Shown piece by piece: positions 57,312 to 64,000 of a DNA stretch of 64,000 nt. Position numbers and translations under genes: made by a program. This DNA comes from Streptomyces sp. RKAG293 (GTDB taxonomy: Bacteria > Actinomycetota > Actinomycetes > Streptomycetales > Streptomycetaceae): NCBI RefSeq assembly GCF_023701745.1, contig NZ_JAJOZB010000001.1:62001-126000 (forward strand), read 5' to 3'. Each line of letters begins with the position of its first letter. The first letter of the stretch is position 1. Below the pieces are notes generated by a model. The model did no database searches. It was given only the letters and a program-made list of their open reading frames with translations, and had not been told where the DNA came from.

Positions 57312-58897
57312 GCGCGGAGACCACAGACGTTCTGGTTATCGGCAGCGGGTTCGGCGGATCAATCCCCGCCTACCACCTGGCGGCCGGCGGCGCCCGGGTG
57401 ACCGTGCTGGAACGCGGGCCACGCCTGGCCGCCGCCGACTTCGCGCACTCGATGCAACTGGGGACCTACAACCGAATCGTCGACGTCATCCAGGGCGACG
57501 GTATCTCCGTGGTCGCGGGCAACTGCGTCGGCGGTGGCAGCGTGGTCTACTTCGCCGCCTCACTGCGCGCCCCTACCTTCGCGTTCGAGCGCCGAGGCAG
57601 CCTCGGTCGGCGTATCTGGCCCGCCGCCCTCAGCCGCGCCAGTCTGGACCCCTGGTACGACCGGGCGGAGGAGTCACTGCCGGTGGCCCGCACCGACTGG
57701 CCGGACGTCTCCTACGCGGGCGGAGTGCTGGCGGCCGCCTGCCAACGGGCCGGGCACACTTGCAACCCCGTCCCCGTCGCCGTCGACACCACCCGGTGCA
57801 CCAACTGCAATTGGATGCTCTCGGGCTGCCGTTTCGATGCCAAACGGTCCATGCTACTCAACTACCTGCCCGGCGCCGAAAGTCATGGAGCCGTCGTCCG
57901 CCCCCTGCACGAGGTGCAGTCCCTATTCCCGTCCCTCCAGTCCGGCTATCGGTACGCCGCCGCATACACCGTCCTGGACCCCAGCGACTACACCTGCACC
58001 GAGCAGGTCGGACTCATCCACGCCAAAGTCGTCGTGCTCGCCGCCGGTACTGTGGGCACCCCTGTCATCCTGCAGCGTTCCGCCCTGCCTCTGGGGGGCA
58101 TCCCGTCCGCGGTCGGCCGCTACTTCTCGGGCAACGGCGACCGGGTGAGCGTCGCCGACGTGGACGAGGAGAAGGTGCGCTCCCTGCTGGGGCTGTCCCG
58201 GCCGGACGGCAGCGCGTACGAGGGACTGCCTGTCGGGCGCCCCATCACGGCGGCCACCTACGACTACTTGGACCCGAAGGCTCCGGAGTTCAGCCGCTTC
58301 ATGCTCCAACAGATCTATTTTCCCCCCCTGACCAACGTCCTGGCCCAGACGGGTGGCACACCGAGCTGGTACGGCATCGCCAAACGCGATATGCGGGCCC
58401 GGTGGCGTTCCTGGCTCACCGTGCTGGCCATGACCGAGGACGACAATGAAGGCACCTTCGGCCTGCCTCCGCTAACCGGAAGCTTCACTCGGCTCGCCCC
58501 GGGACTGGGCGAGGGAAGCATGCGCTTCCACCCCACCGCCGCCACCCGAAAGGCATGGAGTGCCTCGGACACCGCACTGCGCTCCATCATGGAGAAGGAC
58601 AACCTCTCCCAGGTCCATCCCTGGTCGGAGGATATTGCCTCAACAGTCACCGCCCATCCCATCGGCTCCGCGCGCATCGGCGACGACCCCGCCACCAGCG
58701 CACTCACCGACACCCACGAACTGCGCGGGCACCCGGGCATTTTCGTCACAGACGGCTCGGCCGTTCCCGCATCGCTCACCGTCAACCCGTCGCTGACCAT
58801 CGCCGCCCTCGCGGAACGAGCCGCCCCGGCCATCGTGGCCCGCGCCGTGCAGACGGGCATCGCCGTCGCCTATGGCGCGCCACCCCCCGGCAGGTGA
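57308..58897 (+). CDS. GMC-type FAD oxidoreductase
   Basis: 529 residues. N-terminal FAD-binding GSGFGGSIPAYHLAAGGARV with a conserved second block ending GGGSVVYFAASLRAP; C-terminal GMC signature with catalytic His in TAHPIGSARIGD and Asn in VNPSLTIAALAE. Resembles cholesterol-oxidase-like and glucose-methanol-choline enzymes. It has no signal peptide of its own; export may ride on the Tat-bearing partner. The substrate is unknown. Last gene of the operon, with a terminator 290 bases downstream shared with tesB. Confidence 0.88.
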   Translation: MSAETTDVLVIGSGFGGSIPAYHLAAGGARVTVLERGPRLAAADFAHSMQLGTYNRIVDVIQGDGISVVAGNCVGGGSVVYFAASLRAPTFAFERRGSLGRRIWPAALSRASLDPWYDRAEESLPVARTDWPDVSYAGGVLAAACQRAGHTCNPVPVAVDTTRCTNCNWMLSGCRFDAKRSMLLNYLPGAESHGAVVRPLHEVQSLFPSLQSGYRYAAAYTVLDPSDYTCTEQVGLIHAKVVVLAAGTVGTPVILQRSALPLGGIPSAVGRYFSGNGDRVSVADVDEEKVRSLLGLSRPDGSAYEGLPVGRPITAATYDYLDPKAPEFSRFMLQQIYFPPLTNVLAQTGGTPSWYGIAKRDMRARWRSWLTVLAMTEDDNEGTFGLPPLTGSFTRLAPGLGEGSMRFHPTAATRKAWSASDTALRSIMEKDNLSQVHPWSEDIASTVTAHPIGSARIGDDPATSALTDTHELRGHPGIFVTDGSAVPASLTVNPSLTIAALAERAAPAIVARAVQTGIAVAYGAPPPGR

Positions 58898-59050
58898 CAC
58901 CAATCCTCTGCAACCCGCTCCCATGAGGAACCGCAGCCCCCACATCAACCGCCCTACCTGTGAAGACGAGCATCCGGTGCACGATTCCGCAGAAGAGTGA
59001 CGAGATCCCCAATCGGATCTGCGCTCGGTGGCGAGGACGGCGGCGGCGAC

Positions 59051-59161
59051 TTACTCGGCGGCCGAGTCCTGCGAGCGGTACCCCACGACGATGGCGTGGC
59101 CGTCGGCCGCGAGGCGTTCACAGACCGCGGCACCGATGCCCCTGCTGCCGCCCCCGTAAGC
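59051..59161 (-). pseudogene. Short-chain dehydrogenase N-terminal scrap
   Basis: In one minus-strand frame the sequence reads GGGSRGIGAAVCERLAADGH, the NAD(P)-binding TGxxxGIG start of an SDR, followed by AIVVGYRSQDSAAE and a stop. The rest is gone. It sits downstream of tesB, so an SDR-like reductase may once have followed that gene. Confidence 0.6.
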
Positions 59162-59188
59162 GCTGCGGCCGCATTGACCGCGATGGCC

Positions 59189-59237
59189 GGCCCCACGGCC
59201 CGTACCCGCCAGTCGGCGGGTACGGGCCGTGGGGGCC
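59189..59237 (-). terminator. Very strong hairpin at the tesB stop
   Basis: A 22-bp stem (59189-59210 with 59215-59237) with one bulged G and a 4-nt loop. It begins at the tesB stop codon and also lies 3' of the GMC operon, so it serves convergent units. Confidence 0.85.
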
Positions 59238-60253
59238 TACGACTTCCTGAGCCGCCGGCGCTCCCAGATCAGGGCCTCCTGCACCACCGAGGCCACCAGC
59301 ACCCCGTCCTCGGTCCAGAACTCGCCCTGGGCGAACCCCCGGCCGTCCGCCGCGACCGGGCTGCGCTGCGCGAACAGCAAGTACTCGTCGACCCGGAACG
59401 GCTGGTGAAACCACATCGCGTGATCCAGCGAGGCGATGCTGACCAGGGGCGGCTCGCCGTCCTGCGCACCCGACGCCCGCAGGTGCTGCGCCGTCGTCGA
59501 GGACAGCGTCAGATCCGACAGGTAGACCAGCGCACACGCGTGCAGCAGCGGGTCATCCGCAGGCAGTTCAGTCGCGGACTTCATCCAGACGAACTGCTCC
59601 TCCACCCCAGCGGTCCGCTCGGGCAGTCCTTCCCAGTCGTGGGGCACGTACCGCCCGTCGAAGGTCAACCGGACCGTGGACCTCCAGTAGTCGTCCGAGT
59701 CGGCGTCCCCGCTGCGGGTGTTCGCCGCGTACGGGTCCGGGAGCACGCCGGGTCCGGGCACCCTCGGCATCTCCCCCTGCCGGACCGGGCCGCCTCCCGG
59801 CTGCTTGAATGAGGCCGACAGCGTGAACACGACCTCCTCGCGCTGGATCGCGGTCACCCGGCGGGTGGTGTACGAGTGCCCGTCGCGCAGCCGCTCGACC
59901 TCGTACACCAGCGGAAGCCGCGGGTCGCAGGGCCGGACGAAGTTGCTGTGCAGCGAGTGGGCGACCCGTCCCGCACCGGCGGCGCGGCCCGCCGCGGCCA
60001 GGGCCTGCGCGACGACGTGCCCGCCGAAGACGCGCCGGTGCGCACCGGCGTGGCACCAGCCCTGGAACCGGTCGGTGCCGACCTCGTCCAGCCGCAGCAG
60101 GTCGACGAAGCCTGCGATCCCCCCGGGCTCACCGGGCGGCACTTCGCTGTCGGGCCGTCGCACATCCTGCGCCCGGCCGGTGCCCGGCTGATCGGCGCCG
60201 GGTCGCCCGGTATTGCTCGCGTTCACCATCTGATCATTCGTTCCGTACCTCAC
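59237..60253 (-). CDS. tesB: TesB-type acyl-CoA thioesterase II
   Basis: 338 residues with a double hotdog fold: first domain GGHVVAQALAAAGRAAGAGR and SLHSNFVRPCDPRLPLVYEV; second domain LVSIASLDHAMWFHQPFRVD and ADGRGFAQGEFWTEDG with the family Asp in SLDH. Hydrolyses acyl-CoAs. The start may be GTG 60253 or ATG 60229; the choice is not decided by the ribosome site. It closely matches the pseudogene at 18040 by the lipid operon, so one is a copy of the other. The IS5 remnant abuts its start side. Confidence 0.88.
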   Translation of the reverse strand: MRYGTNDQMVNASNTGRPGADQPGTGRAQDVRRPDSEVPPGEPGGIAGFVDLLRLDEVGTDRFQGWCHAGAHRRVFGGHVVAQALAAAGRAAGAGRVAHSLHSNFVRPCDPRLPLVYEVERLRDGHSYTTRRVTAIQREEVVFTLSASFKQPGGGPVRQGEMPRVPGPGVLPDPYAANTRSGDADSDDYWRSTVRLTFDGRYVPHDWEGLPERTAGVEEQFVWMKSATELPADDPLLHACALVYLSDLTLSSTTAQHLRASGAQDGEPPLVSIASLDHAMWFHQPFRVDEYLLFAQRSPVAADGRGFAQGEFWTEDGVLVASVVQEALIWERRRLRKS

Positions 60254-61184
60254 TTACAGGATTGCCGTGAACCGCGTCGCCTTGCATGTTTCCCACTGGT
60301 CCGTCCAAGGCCCGGTGAGGAGTCGGTCGGGCAGCCAAAGGCGGGGTCCACCGTGGCGCAGCCGGATGAGAAAGGACAGTGTGCCGCCGAGGCCGGTGCC
60401 GTAGGCAGCGCCGGGGTGCGTGCCGGATTCGTCGGCGAGCAGCGTCGAGCCCTCCTGGCAGCGTTCGACGGTGTTGCGTTGTTTGTAGGCCTCGCGGTCG
60501 AAGGCCGGTGGTCTGCCGCCGCGGCTGCCTCGCCGCAGGCGGTTGTCCTGCTGATCGGCCGGGATCGGAATGACTGCCCGGATACCGCGTTTGCGAAGGT
60601 GCTCGCAGATGGCACGGGAGGAGTACGCCTTGTCGTCCAGGACCATGTTCGGCCTGGTGCGGGGCCGGCCCCGCCGGCGGGCCATCACGTCAGTGAAGGC
60701 GGGTGCGTCACCGGCCTGTCCGGCGGTCAGAACGAACGCCATCGGCCGGCAGCCGGCGTCGCACGCGAGGTGAATCTTGGTGGTCAGCCCGCCACGGGAG
60801 CGGCCGATGGCATGGTCGGACGGCTCGCCGACCGGGGCCCCTTTTCTGCGGGCCCCGGCCGCATGCTGATGTACGCGCACAATCGTGGAATCCACCGAGA
60901 CCGCCCGGGCCAGATCCTCATCAGCGTCGGCCCGGGCCATCAACGCGGTGAAGACCCGCTCCCCACGTTCCGTCGACCGCCCACACCCGCAACCGGTCGT
61001 CAACGCCCCGCCAGTTCCCGTACTTCTCAGGCAAGTGCACCCACTGCGCTCCGGCCTGGAACTTGTACGCAATCGCATCGATCACCTCACGATGATCCCG
61101 CCACCGGCCACCCCGGCGCGGCGTCCGGTCCGGCAACAACGGCTCGACCCGAACCCACTGGACCTCAGTCAATGGCACACCCAA
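60254..61184 (-). pseudogene. IS5-family transposase, C-terminus replaced
   Basis: Frame one (61184 down) gives LTEVQWVRVEPLLPDRTPRR and QAGAQWVHLPEKYGNWRGV; after a frameshift the second frame carries the catalytic Asp in ARAVSVDSTIVRVHQ and Asp in VLDDKAYSSRAI, then SRGGRPPAFDREAYKQRNTV. After NTVERC, where the catalytic Glu and a conserved tail should follow, unrelated sequence runs to 60254. The missing tail type occurs as a scrap at 7478, but the two need not be related by rearrangement. Confidence 0.8.
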
Positions 61185-61215
61185 ACCAACGATCAGATGA
61201 TCTGAATGAAACAGC

Positions 61216-61545
61216 CTAGGTCTTGACGGCCTTGATCTGGGCCGGGGTGGCCAGGAACCTCTCCTTGGCCTGAGCTGCCGTCAGGAACTTCCCGTAGCTG
61301 GCTTCTCCCGGAGTGGAGACGGCCTGGGCGTAGGCCTTGAGCGCGGCCGGGTCCTGTCCGCTCAGGTACACGGTGGCGGAGACGACCGCGTCCGCTGCCG
61401 GCGCGCCCTCGTCGGCCGAGGCGGTGGCCCAGGCCGGGCGGGTGCCGGCGAGTACTTTGGCGTGGAGCGGGGCGGCCGGGGAAGGCGAGGCGAGGGCGAG
61501 CGTGCCGAAGGCGAGGCTCAGCGAGGCGACCACAGCGGCAGCCAC
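61216..61545 (-). pseudogene. Sedolisin (S53) peptidase, pro-domain only, cut by an IS5 element
   Basis: A signal peptide (VVASLSLAFGTLALASPSPA) and then the start of a pro-kumamolisin activation domain: RPAWATASADEGAPAADAVV, VYLSGQDPAALKAYAQAVST and SYGKFLTAAQAKERF. The frame ends at TPAQIKAVKT where the IS5 remnant begins; the catalytic Ser-Glu-Asp domain is absent. GTG start at 61545. Confidence 0.7.
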
Positions 61546-61769
61546 GCGCGTGGACCGGTGAACAGTGATGGGAACTCCCGGGTTGATGGCCCGTCATGCA
61601 ACGTGGATTCACGCCGACCCGGTGATCCTCGGGCACTTCCTCGCCTGAAAGACTGAGTAACCGTCGCTCAAGATCCGCGGTACCGCCGCACGCGGGGCGC
61701 CGGGGCCGCCGACCGTGCGCCGGGCAGGCAGGCGCTGCAGACCTAACGCTCGGGGTCCGGTGGCCGCCA

Positions 61770-62668
61770 GACGTGGCCGTCGAGGCGATGGCCGGCCCGC
61801 CGGGGCGCTGCCTGGGGAAAGTGTCGAAGCCATTCGGTGCGGGGCATACTGTCGTCGTGCTCGTTGACCGGATACGGACCCGCAGTGGCCCGGCTGGACA
61901 CCGCCGGACAGGAACCGACCACGGTCAGGGTCCTCTTCGCGATCCCGCGCTGCTGCCCGGGCCGGCTGGGTCGTCGCGGTGTCCCTCTTCCCCGCGTGCA
62001 GCTATGACCGCCGGCATGCCTGGTCCTGGCCGGTGCGGACGGGACTGTACCGGACGGTCAACCGGGTCACGGCCGGCCCTGAACGCGCTGGAGCAGCCCG
62101 GGGCGGCCGACACGGCGCTCGCGGCGCCGCTCGGCGAGACCCTCGGACTGCCCGCGGCGCAGTACGCCGAGTCGCTGTTCGACCCACGCCCGAGGACGAT
62201 GCCCGGCGCGCCGAGGCGCTGGAGTTGATGGCCGCCCGCTGGGCCCGGCAGCGCGAGCACGTCGCCCGCGCATAGGGGCTACGTCTGCCCAAATCCTGGC
62301 CAGGTCCCTCGACGCGTTCGCCGCAGCGGACGCCGAGGCACTCGCCCGGGAAGGCGGCGCCCCGTGGCGGGGCGCCCCCGGCGTCTTCACCAACGGTGGG
62401 CGCGGACCGGCTGGCCCCAGTCAGTCATCGACCGCCGGGACGACCTCGCCGCAACCGGGCTGGCCGGCGACGCATGGATTGCCACCGCCCAGGCCGAACT
62501 CGCCACCGGGCAGACGGCTTTCGCGCTGGTCCTCGGGCGGGGGCGTTCCAGCGTTTCCACGACACCTACCAGCCCGAGGGCCTGCAACTGCCGGCTGGCG
62601 CGTACCGAGCACTCGGACGGGACGCACTCGCCGGCATCGCCGAAGCACGCGCAGCCCACCGCACCTGA
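61770..62668 (+). pseudogene. Degenerate coding remnant, unidentified
   Basis: Codon bias and amino-acid runs such as LGETLGLPAAQYAESLFDP, EDDARRAEALELMAARWARQ, DDLAATGLAGDAWIATAQAE and FHDTYQPEGLQLPAGAYRAL in different frames suggest a gene with many frameshifts. I do not recognise the family. The flanks 61640-61770 and 62670-62910 contain nothing else. Confidence 0.35.
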
Positions 62669-62910
62669 CCAGAGCCACCGTGCGGAGCGCGGATGGCATG
62701 GGCACGGAAGCCGAAAGACGCACCGAAGAAGGCCTGCGGACCGATGCGCGCTCGCTCAACTTCACCGGCCCTCGGTCCGGACACCCCTGCCGGCTCCCTG
62801 GGCGAGCCGACCGGACTCACCCGGCTCCACTGTGCCGGAGTGGCAAGGGAGCCACCGGACGCCCGTGTTCGAGCACCCCGCCGGACGGCCGGCCTGCCAC
62901 CTCCGCCTGC

Positions 62911-62945
62911 GTGACGGTCCGCCGGCTTCATCGGCGGACCGTCAC
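62911..62945 (-). terminator. Strong hairpin after the small peptide gene
   Basis: A perfect 14-bp stem (62911-62924 with 62932-62945) with a 7-nt loop, 8 bases past the stop codon of the minus-strand peptide gene. Confidence 0.8.
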
Positions 62946-62953
62946 GAAAGGGG

Positions 62954-63073
62954 CTAGAACAGCGTGGCCCTGTCCGTGACGACCACGGTCGCTACTCCGC
63001 AGACCGGGTGGTGTGATGCCTGCTCGTCCGCGCCGACCGTCAAAAGGTCGAGCGCGTCGATGTTCGTCTTCAC
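62954..63073 (-). CDS. Small 39-residue peptide, possible RiPP precursor
   Basis: A GTG start at 63073 is preceded by GGAGG with a 7-base spacer, and a terminator follows at once, so this is a real small gene. The product starts MKTNIDALDLLTVGADEQ, acidic and leader-like (compare the LDL-type box of class I lanthipeptide leaders), then continues ASHHPVCGVATVVVTDRATL and ends in Phe. It contains one Cys and several Thr. The leader/core reading is inference; no modification enzyme is visible in the window, though the region beyond 64000 is unseen. Confidence 0.55.
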   Translation of the reverse strand: MKTNIDALDLLTVGADEQASHHPVCGVATVVVTDRATLF

Positions 63074-63138
63074 GGGTTCACCTCCGCCGGGAAGTCAGGT
63101 AATCGGGTCGCGGGCGGAGTTGCCGGCATCGCACCGGG

Positions 63139-63182
63139 GGTGGTTGCCGACGAGATCCGGGTCCGGCTCGTCGGCAACCACC
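63139..63182. promoter_or_regulatory. 16-bp perfect inverted repeat upstream of the peptide gene
   Basis: Arms 63139-63154 and 63167-63182 are perfectly complementary with a 12-nt loop, about 65 bases upstream of the peptide start. Either a terminator of upstream transcription or a leader hairpin/operator. The remaining gap to 63556 contains no other gene. Confidence 0.5.
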
Positions 63183-63556
63183 ATCGGTGCCCCTCGGTTT
63201 TCTACGCGCGCAGGTCCTCTCTGTTCAAAGGAGAGGTCGCAGAAGCTGCTGTGAGTGCCGGACCGCGGGACCACCACCGGCCGATTCTCCCTCGGAACAG
63301 GACAGCAAAGATATCACGGGGCCTCACACAAACCATCTCGTAGTCAACTAACATCACACATACGGGGCTTGGAGCAGTTGAGTATCAAATGCTCAGTGAG
63401 GCCGAGAAGTCACAAGGGTTAAGGTATCGCTAGCAAAGTGTCACAGCGTCAGGCTTCCCGCGAGAAGGCATAAAATGCCCGAGTGCCCGGGATAATGCGC
63501 GGCCCCCAGAAGCCGAGGCGGTAGCATCCGCCGCCAGATAAGGACTAGTCCTCCCT

Positions 63557-64000
63557 GTGCCCAAGTCTGAACTCTCCTTGAGCGTAGCCACCATGAGCCT
63601 GGCTTTCGAAGATGATCCGGTAGTGAACTGGATGTTTCCGAAAACGCTCCCGAAGCGCCATGAAGACATTGACGGATTCTTCCGCTCCTACCTGACGTTC
63701 ATCACTGACCATGGCGGAGTGGTGGACGCAACCCCCAACTACGAAGGAATCTTCGTCTGGATCCCGCCGGACGCGGAGAAAATCTCCGAGGATTCCTACA
63801 AGTCGTTCCTCGAGGACCTGCGCAGCAAGTCCGGCGTGATGGGCGACAGGGCGGTGGCAGTTGCCAACGCCCTGGTCGAGCAGGAACCGGCCGAGGTGCC
63901 GGATCCACACTACCACTGGGCTTTCTGCGGAATTGCTCCGCAGTTTCGGGGAACGGGCGTCTTCCAAACCTTGATCGAGCCGTTGGCGCGCAAGTCGGAG
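63557..64000 (+). CDS. GNAT-family N-acetyltransferase (3' end outside window)
   Basis: 148 codons from GTG 63557, running off the end; ATG 63593 is an alternative start. It begins LSLSVATMSLAFEDDPVVNW, a form common in streptomycete GNAT proteins of this type, and the acetyl-CoA-binding motif region appears as CGIAPQFRGTGVFQTLIEPL just before the window ends. Function unknown. Confidence 0.75.
   Translation, partial: MPKSELSLSVATMSLAFEDDPVVNWMFPKTLPKRHEDIDGFFRSYLTFITDHGGVVDATPNYEGIFVWIPPDAEKISEDSYKSFLEDLRSKSGVMGDRAVAVANALVEQEPAEVPDPHYHWAFCGIAPQFRGTGVFQTLIEPLARKSE

Noticed and set aside
63095..63187. ORF beginning MVVADEPDPDLVGNHP on the minus strand
   Set aside because: It is read through both arms of the inverted repeat 63139-63182, so its sequence is forced by the hairpin.
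1..64000. tRNA, rRNA, riboswitch or phage attachment site
   Set aside because: None could be recognised by eye; no claim is made.

Overview
The window is high-GC actinobacterial DNA, most like a Streptomyces or related streptomycete chromosome arm. Signs are GTG starts, four-base ATGA/GTGA operon overlaps, 860-890-residue LuxR (LAL) regulators, secreted proteins with Streptomyces-type signal peptides, and heavy insertion-sequence debris. It is accessory DNA: no rRNA, tRNA or core housekeeping block is visible.

Layout. 1-7 kb: the 3' part of a secreted metallophosphoesterase, a P450 pseudogene, a decayed ISL3 element and a secreted protein with a C-terminal repeat (propeller-like) cassette. 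7.4-13.7 kb: an insertion-sequence graveyard with a readable nest: an IS3 element (TSD ATT) inside the terminus of an ISAzo13-like element (TSD TAA), next to an IS5 element sharing the same TAA; a PP2C phosphatase gene is broken here. 14.2-20.8 kb: a four-gene lipid operon (acyl-ACP desaturase, CFA-synthase-like methyltransferase, ACP, KAS II) convergent with rhodanese, MFS exporter and a TesB thioesterase pseudogene. 22-33 kb: a second cassette protein convergent with a LAL regulator, Tn3 and IS630 remnants, an NTF2-like protein and a second LAL regulator. 33.7-43.6 kb: a hotdog thioesterase, a DUF1330 protein, a TPR regulator without ATPase, and a complete peptide ABC importer with fused ATPases. 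43.9-50.2 kb: small islands: a Tsi6-like immunity protein, an RsbW-like ATPase, an LRR protein, an SRPBCC/BTRD1-like pair and a GNAT-NTF2 fusion. 50.4-55.4 kb: a third LAL regulator convergent with a third cassette protein (beta-helix plus FG-GAP-like). 56-60.3 kb: an export operon (secreted protein, TAT DUF5987-like protein, GMC oxidoreductase) and an intact TesB. 60.3-64 kb: a truncated IS5, a cut sedolisin gene, decayed DNA, a 39-residue peptide gene between strong hairpins, and the start of a GNAT gene.

How it works together. The desaturase operon plus rhodanese, MFS and thioesterase looks like a small pathway making or editing an unusual acyl chain (unsaturated or cyclopropanated) on its own ACP, possibly exported; this is inference. 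Three LAL regulators sharing the same N-terminal register, plus a TPR regulator, suggest local control. The most striking signal is a roughly 0.7 kb cassette, near-identical at DNA level by eye, ending three otherwise different secreted proteins, with mosaic differences that look like gene conversion; two of the three copies face a LAL regulator across a terminator.
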